From positions 62,001-126,000 of the forward strand of contig CANTFL010001254.1 of the NCBI GenBank assembly GCA_947650285.1: DNA of 64,000 bases. Reading direction: 5' to 3'. A program made the translations under genes and the position numbers. The notes beneath the pieces were generated by a model. That model searched no databases. It saw nothing but the letters and a program-made list of their open reading frames with translations, and was not told where the DNA came from. Below, piece by piece: positions 44,754 to 55,166 of this stretch; position 1 is the first letter of the stretch; each line of letters begins with the position of its first letter. Origin of the DNA: Hyaloperonospora brassicae (taxonomy: Eukaryota; Oomycota; Peronosporomycetes; Peronosporales; Peronosporaceae).

Positions 44754-45915
44754 GCCAGGCTTGTATCCACGTTATGTGCTGGCGGGCACAGAGCTCGGTG
44801 GGGCTAAGCACTGTTTCACTCTACCTCGTAGAGAAGCAACAGAGCTCAGTTTTACCCCAGTGGGCGCCCCGCACCCACTGGGTGTCGACGATTCCTCGTG
44901 TCATACCAGTTTTCTGGTTGTGGCTGGGGTTTCGACCCATAGGTGTCGGTTGTTGCTTGCGCAAAGGTCAAGTGGGACGCAAGTGTTTAGTGCTTCCGCA
45001 CATATAACAGCTTTTCACTTCCTTTCGTTGCTCTGCAACATGAAGCTCCGCTTCACCTTCATCTTCAGCATGGCTGAGATCCATCGGTTCTGGCTTACAG
45101 TAAGCCGAGTTGCTCGCAGAGGTTGCCCTCGAAAAGCTTGGGTTGTACCCATTCTAACCAAGTCTGGCCGACTTCTAGTTGTGCTCAGAATTCTGAGCGT
45201 TGCTCACCGCCTCTTCAAAAGTAGAGGGATGGACCCGAAACACTTCGGTCCTGGAAACGCCATTACGAAGACCTTCCATGAAGATAGTCATATAGACTGT
45301 CTCAGGGAGAGGGTCAGACTGCATTGCAGCCATCAGCGTTCTCAACTCTTGGACATAGTCCGTTAGCTCATTCTTACCCTGACGGGTAGACAAGAAGCGT
45401 GAGCGCACGCGATACGCCTGGTTAGGCGGCGAGAAAACTCGCAAAAGGTCTAACTTGAGCAAATCCCATGTGGGAAACGCCAAGTCTACCGACGTGCCAC
45501 ACGTCGGAGCCCACTCTCTTGCTCTTCCATCGAGCTTGGAGATGGCCAGCGAGACCGGCTGGTACTCCAGTGAGATAATTACAGAGCTCATAACCATCTC
45601 AATCTCACGGATCTAGAGGGTCAGGTTTTCCCCCTCCTTACCGGAGTAATGTTTAACTTCCACCCTAAGGGGACGAGGCTTAGCCTCTTTATCTGGCATC
45701 GCCACGTAGCGTGTTGGCATAGACGACGCTATTTGGTTCTGAATTTGCCCTAAAAGGGCCGTTCCATACTGCATGAAGGCCTCAACTCGTGCATTGAGCA
45801 CATCGGGACCTTGTGGAGCTAGAAATTCCACATACCCACAGCCTACGGCCGCGGTCAGCTTCTCAAGCGCGACCTTTTGGGCCTCAGAGAAGGGTTTGGA
45901 TTGCTCCATCCTCAC
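44754..45915 (-). pseudogene. gag: Gypsy 2 gag
   Basis: Minus-strand Gag from about 45909 ([18 protein letters not shown]) with an in-frame TAG at 45613 (probably TGG before), then a capsid region (VSLAISKLDGRAREWAPTCG, LRVFSPPNQAYRVRSRFLST, ELTDYVQELRTLMAAMQSD) to a stop at 45175. Beyond it the same frame continues, with stops, to a zinc knuckle CYMCGSTKHLRPT near 44990, where the final Cys has become a TGA stop. The domain order and the C-x2-C-x4-H spacing are those of Gypsy Gag. At least four stops are present. Confidence 0.82.
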
Positions 45916-45949
45916 AGAGGATCAGTCTTTACCGACTCAGGCGTAGATT

Positions 45950-45966
45950 GACTACGAGTGCTACCA
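45950..45966 (-). other. Primer-binding site of gypsy 2
   Basis: Two bases inside the 5' LTR the element strand reads TGGTAGCACTCGTAGTC, whose complement ends in a discriminator base and CCA. It is of the tRNA 3'-end type. The tRNA identity is not determined; it differs from that of gypsy 1. Confidence 0.65.
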
Positions 45967-45968
45967 AG

Positions 45969-46497
45969 TGCAGCGGAGCTACACTGCTCCTCAAGTCAAA
46001 GGAAGACTTAACGCTCAATGAGCAACTTTGGTTCTACGAACCCGACTCAAAGAGTCAACAGCTCCGAGAGCTTTGGTTTGGTTCAAAGAATTCGACTCAA
46101 AGAGTCAACAAGCTCCGAAAGCTTACGGTCCCTGTTCCAGGGGGACCAAACGATTCAAAGAATCAACGCACAGAGTGCACAAGTAGTAGCTGCCTTATCA
46201 AGGCGTTGATAGATCCTTAACGATCGCAAGACGCCTCAGAGAGGCACGTGTCTTTTGGATCAAAATAGGAACTGAATTTTTTTCTTCTTTTAGCCTAAAA
46301 GAACACCTTAGAACAACGTAATCAACCCACTCAATTATTACCTAAATAAACCTATCAAAAGATCATGTAATCAATGGTTGACAAACATCAGTCTTCAACA
46401 ATTGATACTGTGTTCTAATATTACTTTAAAGGGGACCTCATCCCTTGTGTGTACCACACCGATTGTCGACTACCAGTCGACGTGCAACCCCGTAACA
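45969..46497 (-). repeat. 5' LTR of gypsy 2
   Basis: 529 bp, near-identical to 38815-39343, with the same chain of hairpins. Visible differences include TGCAGCGG against TGTAGTGG at the outer plus-strand end, and CGTAACA against CGTTACA at the other end, which breaks one terminal hairpin pair here. Confidence 0.9.
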
Positions 46498-46502
46498 TCG
46501 AG

Positions 46503-46685
46503 GAAGCTGATCATATTGCGACAGGAGTCTGCGCGCAGGCGTTCTGATGCTCGAGACCTAGTGCTACCTGGTATATAAAGTAGCAGTTACCCCGGTAACC
46601 TTGTTGCCGGGTGACGGGATATAGTAGGTCGTAAGCGTACCTGAATATACCTCACTTTTTCACTCATTCACTCATTTACTTTTCA
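46503..46685 (+). other. 3' UTR tail of LINE copy 2
   Basis: Continuation of the copy 2 3' region after gypsy 2: GCGCGCAGGCGTTCTG at about 46531, a TATATAAAGTAGCAGTT block, and a terminal run of CACT/CATT motifs at about 46656-46680 like the tails of copies 1 and 3. Confidence 0.65.
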
Positions 46686-47454
46686 AGTGGAAATTTATCA
46701 AGAGGCTGACGACTTCGTTGATCCTGTGAGTTGTCTTATTACATAGCACCGATGTCAAAGTCTGCCATGACTGAATTGCAAAAGGTCGTGCATCTCTTTG
46801 TGATTGACGATTCGGTAACGAAACTGGTGATGCATCAGCAGCAGCATGCGGTGGTCGTAGCTCCGTGAGCCATAAAACTTTCTTGAAATAACGTGGGATT
46901 GTACAGCAAGTGTCTGTCGACGAGCTTATATCTCGTACGGCTCGCTCAGTCGCGCTTGGATTTGAGTTTGGCAAAGAACGGAGCTCAGACGAATAGCGTT
47001 ATCGCTCCGAAGAGGTGAGTAGACGACGTCTAGATATCTGCGGTGGCACCTTCTGCCGTGATCTTTGCAAGCACGGTGCATAAACGTATTAATGTGGACT
47101 GTGCTATGCTGAATTGCATGACCGACGCGACGCTTACTGGGCAAGTGGCGGTCCACTAGAATATGTGTCGACGTTTGTGCAAGAGGAGACCAACGAAGCC
47201 ATCGAGGACTGCTTAGGTGCACCAAGCGACGGACTACTTTGCTACATCTCTATTCAGTCAAGCGGGAGCTCAGATGTCTTCCTCATGCACCAAGACATGG
47301 CAACACAAGAACAGAAGTATTTACACATAGAGGAGTGGTGTCTCTTGGCACAATGTTTGCAATGTACCTACCAAGCGTAAGACGTAGTCAACGAAACTCC
47401 TTGATGCTAATCAACCAGTAGCTAGCAAACAGACATCAGCTCTCGGAAACGCTG
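46686..47454. other. No recognisable gene
   Basis: About 770 bp between the LINE tail and the secreted-protein gene. There is an 88-codon plus-strand frame at 47114-47380 and a 100-codon minus-strand frame ending at 46672. Neither shows a domain, signal peptide or transposon motif, so I make no gene call. Confidence 0.4.
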
Positions 47455-48144
47455 CTACGAGTGTTCATTGAATCTGACCAAGTCCTTTATGTTAGAAGTC
47501 GTGACGAACGGCTTCACCACCTGTTCACACCCAGAATCTGGACCGCCGTTCGATCGCACGTCCACGTCGTCCTTTCGCGTCAAATTAATGACCATGTCGC
47601 CAACAATTATCTCAATGAAGCGATTGTACCCCGATTCACAGACGGCGTAGCTCTTGTGATTGATCACGACGTCGTATTCAGCCGCGCAATAATCAACAGG
47701 CCTGGTACCTGGCATATCCGATTGCTGTTTCATGATTCCCTCGATAAGCGCATTGATCGGCGGAATCGGGTAGGCGCCTGACTCCGAGTCCAAACACACA
47801 GAGGGCGCCGTCATATTCGACATGTCGATCACGGTGGCGTATCCACCCGTCTGCCTGTAGGAGATGACCGACTTGTCCAGACCAGGCACAGAGTACTTGT
47901 CAAATCTCGCGTAGACATCGTAGAGCATTTTCCCGCCTTCCGATCCGACTGGTTTGGCTTCCATGGTATAGTTGACATCAGGAGAGGACTTGAACTGCGG
48001 CCTGACGAGGATGGAAAAACTCGGCCAATCTGTTGTCGACTCGGCTCGGAGAACTCGGGCGCCATTCTCGCCAAGAAGCGAAGCGTCTGTGGACGAGAGC
48101 AGCACCGCGTAGACCGCCGTCCAGCACAGAACAGCCAGTGACAT
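47455..48144 (-). CDS. Predicted secreted protein with RxLR-like motif
   Basis: Intact minus-strand ORF of 229 residues from ATG at 48144. The first 20 residues are a convincing signal peptide (MSLAVLCWTAVYAVLLSSTD). Residues 30-33 are RVLR, in the position expected for the RxLR motif of oomycete host-translocated effectors, but there is no clear EER after it. The mature part has several Cys (CLDS, YCAAE, VCESG, GCEQ), potential N-glycosylation sites (NYT, NMT, NLT) and no transmembrane helix. The frame stays open upstream to 48249, without ATG before 48237; starting at the ATG at 48237 would add a second hydrophobic stretch and give a membrane protein instead. Codon use and integrity contrast with the surrounding dead transposons. 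Role unknown; effector status is inference. Confidence 0.55.
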   Translation of the reverse strand: MSLAVLCWTAVYAVLLSSTDASLLGENGARVLRAESTTDWPSFSILVRPQFKSSPDVNYTMEAKPVGSEGGKMLYDVYARFDKYSVPGLDKSVISYRQTGGYATVIDMSNMTAPSVCLDSESGAYPIPPINALIEGIMKQQSDMPGTRPVDYCAAEYDVVINHKSYAVCESGYNRFIEIIVGDMVINLTRKDDVDVRSNGGPDSGCEQVVKPFVTTSNIKDLVRFNEHS

Positions 48145-48249
48145 CGGTATCGTGGTGGAAATGAAGTCGTACGATGTGAGTGGGAGGCTCGAGTCAATTG
48201 CAATTGTAAAGACAATCAGGACCGTGGTCCATGTCATGGACACGGCCAA

Positions 48250-49257
48250 ACATGTCGTCGAAGCCTCTCGATGGTTGTGAATTGTCTATACCTCGATTTA
48301 CGACACAACAGCAAACAACATCCGGATGGACAGCCTGCGAGTAAAGACACACTGCATCAGCTGTGGTATCGTTCGCTCTATCCCTGTCGTGTAAACGGGC
48401 GGCCTGTCCGTGTTTCTTCTCGGTATCGTGCACAGATGAGATCAAAGCAGCATTAGCTCACGAATATGGTGCGTCCAACGGGACTATCCACGACTACGCG
48501 AAGTCAACGAGACGAAGGCTTTGTTTGAGAGCTCTGGTCGAGACTCCACATGGCTCTCTCCCCCACAAACATTGTGTGACGTTCACCATATGCTTCTGAC
48601 AAAACAGACCTCAGAGGGGGAGAATCAACAGCGTCTGCTCGTGGATGGCGTCATTTGTGGCTCGCAGGTGGTGCATGGACGTCAGCTCGCCAGAACATCC
48701 GTCAGACGGCTAGTTGTCAATTTGACGAGGTGCAGCGGTGGACGAGATTGGACGACTCCTCTTATGACAGAGCTCGATGTAAACTCGCTCGTTTATTCCA
48801 CAGCAAATGCATGGACGTTAGTTTCACGAATAGGATAGCCTCGTCGTGCGATAGAGCTCCACTGCGGCAAGAGCGTCCGCGTTCTTGCATGTTCCTTGAC
48901 CACGTACGTCTCGTGCTGTTGTGGAGATCATCGGCAGGAGCCCAGTGCTTGTTCGACTTGCGGTAACACTATCCAGACGAGGCTACAATTGCTTGTTCAA
49001 CTGAACGTCGTCGTTTCAGTCGATGTGGACCGAGTAGTCAGACCGCCCTTTGGTTCGAGCTTATCTGTCTCGACTATGTAAACAGACAGCATAGTTCCAA
49101 TGCTGTGCTTGGTGTTGCCGTTGTTGGCTGCTAGAGCTAGGCTTTGTCATGGCTAGACTGCAGCCTGTGAAAATGATAGCAGTCATACTCGTCACTCGTT
49201 GTAGGATCTATTGCATCCTTAGAGCAGTGCATCGTCTCGGTAGCATGAACACATGGT
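48250..49257. other. Unrecognised sequence upstream of the secreted-protein gene
   Basis: About 1 kb holding the presumed promoter of the minus-strand gene and some open plus-strand frames (48655-48966; 48896-49081 with the Cys cluster SCCCGDHRQEPSACSTCGN). The Cys pattern could be the end of a small zinc finger, but no family is recognised and frames change, so this is not called as a gene. Copia C is inserted at the right end. Confidence 0.4.
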
Positions 49258-49262
49258 GCTTG

Positions 49263-49647
49263 TGTTGAAATGATTGTCTTTGACAGGTTGTCATGTTTCA
49301 GGAGTCAAGGATATAACATGTGACAGTCTCACCGGGTTGGCGGGTTGTGTAACAGCTTGCCATGTGGGACCGGAAAGAGACGATTTGAGGATGGGACAGG
49401 GAGAGACGGGGCCTGACAGGTGGAGCGACGTGGTGGCAACTAGACCGTTGTCACAGGACGATGCGGTTGCAATACGTGAAGGCGTATGGGATGAGCAGGA
49501 AGACGTATGTCATCGGTGATATGGTCAAGTTGCAGTGCAAGTATATATTGTAGTATTGACGACCGAAAGTAGTTAATATTAGATATATCTCCCTTCTACT
49601 TCCACCTTTCTGTGCACGAGCGTATTGCTCAAGCTAACGAACCAACA
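49263..49647 (+). repeat. 5' LTR of Copia C
   Basis: 385 bp, TGTTG to CAACA. An AT-rich block with TATATATTG near 49542 and TTAATATTAGATATATC near 49574 could hold promoter and polyadenylation signals. Confidence 0.92.
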
Positions 49648-49660
49648 AGTTATGGGCCCA
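49648..49660 (+). other. Primer-binding site of Copia C
   Basis: AGTTATGGGCCCA directly after the LTR, matching the complement of the initiator tRNA-Met anticodon arm at most positions. The ATG at 49652 inside it is the expected gag start, as in Copia A. Confidence 0.65.
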
Positions 49661-50875
49661 ACGGTAAAGCGCATATCTGGTGCACTACTTAAGCTGGACC
49701 CACCATGAAAATCGACGGTCCTAACAAGACCTTCAATTACCACCTCGAAGAGAAGTAGGCAGCGCCCGTGGGGTGAAGAACATGATGATGGCTATACTCG
49801 GGGACATTTTTAAAAGAATGAATCGGATGAAGTCCTTCAAGAAGGAGCTAATCGGCAGGAATTAATAGGTATCATCGAAGTCAATTTTCGGTTCGGCACT
49901 AGGAATGAAAGCGAAGATGACCCTTCAGGCCTTGGAGCGTGCCCCTACACCCAATAATTCCCCAAATGTGTCACCCGCGACATGCTTTAGGCAAGGCGTA
50001 AAGATCAAGCATATGTTGATGCGCACCTTGGAGATATGGTGCTGTGGATTCCAACCTGGGGCTTGACCTAAACCTGTACACCACAGACTGGAGGGGCTTG
50101 TGGCTTATCATACCGGTGTGAAATGTCGACATACATAATGTCTGTTCGACATGGGCCGCAAGTTATGGAAATTACAGTTGCGCAACACCAAAAGCTTGCA
50201 TTACCACCTTTCAACGATACAGAACTCTACCATGGACTTGTGAGTGGATTTCCTGAATGGGCAAGGAATTTGATCGACAAGTCGGGTTTGCGGAACGCGC
50301 CTGTGGATTTGCATGGCCGTATGACATACTTTGATGTCCTGGGACAACACCTGGCCGGCAAAGCGCAGAAGTCCTACCGCCGGCAGGCTGAGACTTGATT
50401 GTTTGAAAGTCAAACTTTGGAACATGTTACACAAAGGCTGCTTCATACTTTCAGCACCGAGATCTCACCTGCGCAGAGTATGAAGTTGTTTACGGCGCCT
50501 AAATCGGGACATAGAGGCTAGACGGACCATTTTCTTTATCTGACAGCCGTAAGTGACGCATACGGAGAAGCAGACAACTTGGTGCTCGACATCATTATAC
50601 AGTATCCGGTCCCGCACATGCGGACGACAATGCTGTCCAGGTTTGATATGAAACGCACTGACTCCCTACGACAGGCTAAGTAACTAGCACAATTTGCGCA
50701 GTCGACAGATACCGACACCCACGCGAAGAACCTAAGACGATATGTGGTGAGCACTGTCGAGCCAAGGACGTATAAAAAAGACAAGGCTGCAAAGAAGAGA
50801 AAAACGAACTTCGGTGACGATGACCAAAACACATGTTACAAGTGCTGAGAAGTCGGACATATCAGGTCAATGTGT
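49652..50875 (+). pseudogene. gag: Copia C gag, decayed
   Basis: Gag remains. A start MGPTVKRISG at 49652 soon hits a stop. The best piece is 50123-50398 (HQKLALPPFNDTELYHGLVS, then DVLGQHLAGKAQKSYRRQAE). Basic linker follows (AKNLRRYVVSTVEPRTYKKD), then a zinc knuckle at 50834-50875, CYKC-stop-EVGHIRSMC, with the C-x2-C-x4-H-x4-C spacing and a TGA in the middle. Stops also occur near 50680. It cannot encode a functional capsid protein. Confidence 0.75.
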
Positions 50876-53800
50876 CCGCGGAGAAAGAAGAAGAGCTCAA
50901 GGGCATACTTTACCTCTATGATTGGCAATAGTGAAAGTATTCAGGAAGATCATTCTATTTTCGACAGTGGGCCCAGCAGACACTTGGTAAATGACCCAAG
51001 TCTGTTGGTCGACCGAGAAGACTGTCACAGTGTATGTTTGACTGCGGCCACCGAAGAAGGTGTGCTGCGCGTGGCTATTCAAGGAAGCGTCGACATTAAG
51101 TTGTCGAGCTTGGATTCGTAAGAACCTTTGGCTAATCGATGTCCAGTACGCTGCCAAATTCAAGCGCAACATCATTTCCTATATTAATCTCTAGGCTAAA
51201 GGATTCGTACTAGAATCTTGAGGAGGGAATCGTATGCTGACCTCTGGACTTAAGGGTGTACCGATTATGGATGTTGATTGCAACAATGTGTTGGGTATTG
51301 AAGTGATGGGACCCAGTACCGTGGTCACTAGTACACCATAGGAAGCGATGATGTCTGTACTCAGCCCACCTGAATACGAATACAAGTTAGATGTTCAGAG
51401 TGGTGCATTGATGCAATTTCATCGCCGAATGGGTCACCTTTGTTTCGATATGATCATCGATATGGCCAAAGCCTGTCCTGAAGAAGCTACCGCAGCATCG
51501 GTAAACATCAATTATCCAAATTACCTTCGTCTAAGACATGATGTCATTATATACTTCACACACCCGTACGAGTAACTCAACCTTGCGCACTTACAACTAG
51601 ATCTTGGCTACCAATGCTCGAAGAAGTACATACCGACTTTGCAACATTATTCAGGAAAACCATCTTATAGACTACTTCCAAAACAAATAAGCGGGAAGAC
51701 GATACACATCGCTGACAGTGGATTAATAACAAAACCTTTTGACAATAGTAAAAGAATTATCAATACAATACACACAACCACAAGTAATCATTCTAGGGAA
51801 ATATTCCAGTGCTACTTACCGTCTTGATGGGGAAAGAATGGCATAACCAGCCAATAAAACATCAAACTAAAGGACACAACTCGTATGAATTGTCTGTCGT
51901 GTGCTCAACTAAAACAAGCCGAAAGAGTGCAGTTGATGAGAGAAACGGGTATAAATTCACCTATCTTTGTCATATGTGGTGTGACATGCTCTGATCCGAA
52001 AGGTCCGATGACCCCACGAGATCGTTTGAGCAATCGCCACCTGGTCAACTTCATTGACCATCGATCCAGCTACTAACCTGTGGGTTGGAAAAGTCCAAGG
52101 TTGTCACAACACTCAAGTTCAAGCGATTTCTCGTAAGTTATGAGCGCGAATTTAATTTCATGGTTCACGTGCTACGCGCGGACGGAGGTGGCGAGCACAA
52201 GACGCTAAACGTGTTCTGCAAGGCATCATGTGTTTTACGTGAATTGAGTGAAGCCAGGAAATAGGCTAATAGTGGCAAAGATGAAAGGATGCATCGATCT
52301 ATTTTGAACATGGTACGAAGCAATGTGTTCGCCTCAAACCCACCTCTGTCTTTCTGGGGTGATGTTGCTGAGTACGCAACATCAATATTCAACCGAAGCA
52401 GAAATAAGTCAAACCCTGGTGGCGTATTCCCAATGAAATTTTTGACGAAGAAGGTGCTCAAGTTAAATGACATCGTGGTATTCGGTTCTGCATGTATTAT
52501 CCACGTTGATGTAAGGAATTAGTCACTCGGATAGTGCGGGAAGGAGTCCGTGCTAAATGGCAAGAGTGATAAATCAAAGTGGTGCAAGAGGTACATTTTC
52601 AAGGAAAAGGTTGTCGTGGTGACGCAAACATATTCGAAACATTGAAACATTGTCGGAAGAGCAAAACAAATATCTCAAATCTGGCCTGGATGAAGTAGAC
52701 TGTCAGGAAGAGTCGATTAACCATGATCCAACGGGTGTTCAACTACAATTAAGTGTCAAGCGACATGTCAAGAAGTATCACAAGGGCCAAGCGTCTGGCT
52801 GGACGAGAGATCGGGAAGGCACAAGATTTGTCAGCGAACAACAAGCTGAGAATCTTAGTAGTGAAGAATCTTCTGGACAGAATGATGTCGTCAATGCAAT
52901 CACGGTGCATGACTCCAAACTTTATGGGGAGGAATTCAGGATCGTTCATCGACATCGGTGGGTGACTGCTGTGACTGAATAATCGGATGCATTGAAGTCG
53001 AACGACGTTTGAACGAATGTGGTACCATTAATAGTGCACATGTGTTGCACGGCAAGTAGGTGTACAAGACCAAGACCGATGCGAATGGGGCCATCGAGCT
53101 ATACAAGGATCGTTTGGTTGTTTGCGGATACTAAGAGATGTTCAGAGTGGATTGTACCCTCACCTTTGCGGCAGTCATGAACATGGGAACGGTGAAGTTG
53201 ATCCTGATGCTCTCCAGACAATGGAACGTACCGGAGCGCCACGGTGATGTGTTAAACGCATACGCCAAGGCCAAAAATGAGGTCTAACTGGACATCTACA
53301 TGAAGGTGCCCCAGAGAATGGTCGTACATGAAAAGGAATTCGAGAGTCTGGGAGTAAAGTCGTCGAACTACTGAGCGCTACTGCTGGATAAACCGCTGTA
53401 TGGTCTGAAGCAGACCAGATGACTACGTAGCCAATTGATTTAATCTAAGCTGCGTCAGAATGGATTCCAACAATGCACGACGGACATGTGCTTGTACTAC
53501 AAGTATAAAGGAGATACATGAACAGTTGTTGGCGTCTACTTTGCTGACCTGTTGGTCACTAAGACCGAGCAAAGCGCTGTCGCATATTGCTTTGCCGAGA
53601 TGGGCTGCCTGTCGATAAAGAACCTAGGGAACGTTAATAAATTTCTGGGGCTGCGCATCGAGCTGGACGAGTCGGCTGGATATGAATCAGCAGGTAACGA
53701 TCAAACGGTTGTTAAAGGAATTTGGGCTCGACTTAGCAAACGGAGTGAGAACTCCAATTGAAGATGAGTGTAAGCTAGATGATTAAACGGATTAGGAATA

Positions 53801-54456
53801 CCTACCTGAAAGAAGCGCGAATTGAAAACCACATGTGAAGTCATTCCAATCGATGGTTGAGAGTCTATTGCGGATTGCAAGATGCACGCGTCCCGACATT
53901 TTTCGTTGTGCACAAGTCCACGAGACAAACGCAAAAGCCGACGACCAACGATTGGAAGACCGCGGAGAGGGTCATGCAATACTTGAAGATGTCTAATACC
54001 CTGAAGTTGCACCCAAATGGTGTTCTACCGACATCGTAGGACTTGAGGATCGAGTGCTAGCGGGGTGCAGATTTCGCGGCGGACAAGACAGACCGTAAGT
54101 CTGTATCTGGGTGTTTGCTGGCTATGGATGGCGTTATTTTTCTGTGGTTATGCAAGAAGCAATTAGTAGTGTCGCTGAGCACGATGGGAGCAGAGTTCAT
54201 ATCGGCGTTGCGTGCTGGTCGCGAGCTGCTGGGCACGAAGGAATTGATAAACAAGCTGAAAATGAGCGTTCGTGATCATATGCCTATATGGATGGAATAC
54301 CAAGCTGCCATCAAGCAACTCGAGTCTAAGAAGAGTATTTCGAGCGCCAAGAATGTGGACATACGTTTAAAAGTTATATGCCATCATGAACAAGAAGGAA
54401 TGGTAATGCCAAGATTCGTGAAGTCACAAGGCATGATTGCGAAGATACTGACATAG
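50876..54456 (+). pseudogene. pol: Copia C pol: protease, integrase, RT, RNase H, decayed
   Basis: Plus-strand Pol remains in several frames. Protease active site: IFDSGPSRHLVNDPS near 50960. Integrase zinc finger: LMQFHRRMGHLCFDMIID near 51410 and CLSCAQLKQ near 51890. Integrase core: KGPMTPRDRLSNRHLVNFID near 51995, GGGEHKTLNVFC near 52180, RMHRSILNMVRSNVFASNPP near 52287 and LSFWGDVAEYATSIFNRS near 52345. RT: KDRLVVCGY near 53107, DKPLYGLKQT near 53388, and the catalytic box as VYFADLLVTK near 53530, where one of the two catalytic Asp is lost. RNase H: VVSLSTMGAEFISALRAGRE near 54160 and QAAIKQLESK near 54300. Stops are frequent from 51120 on. Confidence 0.85.
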
Positions 54457-54533
54457 TCACTACCGACGCCAAGGATAGAGAACTGCTAGCGATATCCAAG
54501 TTGAAAACCAGTCAGGATGAAATCGAGTAAGTG

Positions 54534-54919
54534 TGTTGAAATGATTGTCTTTGACAGGTTGTCATGTTTCAGGAGTCAAGGATATAACATGTGACGGTCT
54601 CACCGGGTTGGCGGGTTGTGTAACAGCTTGCCATGTGGGACCGGAAAGAGACGATTTGAGGATGGGACAGGGAGAGACGGGGCCTGACAGGTGGAGCGAC
54701 GTGGTGGCAACTTGACCGTTGGCACAGGACGATGCGGTTGCAATGCGCGAAGGCGTATGGGATGAGCAGGAAGACGTATGTCATCGGTGATATGGTCAAG
54801 TTGCAGTGCAAGTATATATTGTAGTATTGACGACCGAAAGTAGTTAATATTAGATATATCTCCCTTCTACTTCCACCTTTCTGTGCACGAGTGTAGTTTC
54901 TCAAGCTAACCATCCGACA
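54534..54919 (+). repeat. 3' LTR of Copia C
   Basis: 386 bp, TGTTG to CGACA. Differences from the 5' LTR cluster at the last 30 bp (GTGTAGTTTCTC against GCGTATTGCTC; CCATCCGACA against CGAACCAACA). No clear PPT precedes it. Confidence 0.92.
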
Positions 54920-54924
54920 GCTTG

Positions 54925-55161
54925 CACGGCGCTATGTATGGTTCCGAGCACTGTGAAGTGGCGGTGTTGCTGCAATGGATAGGGACGAAAGAGGCAGATG
55001 TGCTACGGCATATGTAACTGGTGACAAGGAGTGACTGTGTATCGAGAATTCGGAACTTGACCGGGCCACAGTAAGTGCACGAGACCGCATTCGTGGCATC
55101 TTGGACAATTTCATGCGTCACAACGAAAGTCGAGGAGCCTCAAGTCAAGCCGCACGATACA
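54925..55161 (-). pseudogene. Unrecognised decayed coding sequence, left part
   Basis: Between Copia C and a solo LTR. Minus-strand frames stay open for 60-70 codons (SCTYCGPVKFRILDTQ; THEIVQDATNAVSC). With the solo LTR removed it is contiguous with 55561-55879, so it may be the downstream part of the same broken gene. No family recognised. Confidence 0.35.
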
Positions 55162-55166
55162 AAGGG

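Larger units (their letters stand above)
38815..46497 (-). mobile_element. Gypsy 2, 7.7-kb chromodomain Ty3/Gypsy element
   Basis: Complete minus-strand LTR retrotransposon with 529-bp LTRs (45969-46497 and 38815-39343), PBS 45950-45966 and PPT 39344-39352. The flanks are CCGAG (38810-38814) and TCGAG (46498-46502), a 5-bp duplication with one C/T mismatch. Order: gag, zinc knuckle, protease, RT, RNase H, integrase, chromodomain. A plus-strand frame lies between pol and the 3' LTR. It has only one recognised RNase H, so it belongs to a different lineage from gypsy 1. Several in-frame stops and frameshifts make it inactive. The LTRs differ at only a handful of positions by eye. Confidence 0.9.
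36594..46685 (+). mobile_element. LINE copy 2, 5'-truncated, split by gypsy 2
   Basis: Plus-strand LINE copy that starts abruptly in the connector region, right at the tail of copy 3. It carries the ORF2 C-terminus with RNase H, and its 3' UTR is interrupted by gypsy 2 at 38814/46498. Joining the flanks restores homology to the copy 1 tail (CGAG-GAAGCTGAT against CAAG-GAACATGAA), and both share GCGCGCAGGCGTTCTG further on. From about 36632 to 38798 it is nearly identical, in inverted orientation, to 9388-11555; outside that tract the two are only moderately similar. Confidence 0.8.
49263..54919 (+). mobile_element. Copia element C, complete, with 5-bp target duplication
   Basis: Plus-strand Copia element with LTRs 49263-49647 and 54534-54919 (TGTTG..CAACA and TGTTG..CGACA ends), flanked by GCTTG at 49258-49262 and 54920-54924. 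The LTRs show roughly a dozen differences over 385 bp by eye. Domain order is gag, protease, integrase, RT, RNase H. The coding region is riddled with stops and shifts, far more than LTR divergence would suggest, so the element was probably mobilised by proteins supplied in trans. Confidence 0.92.
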
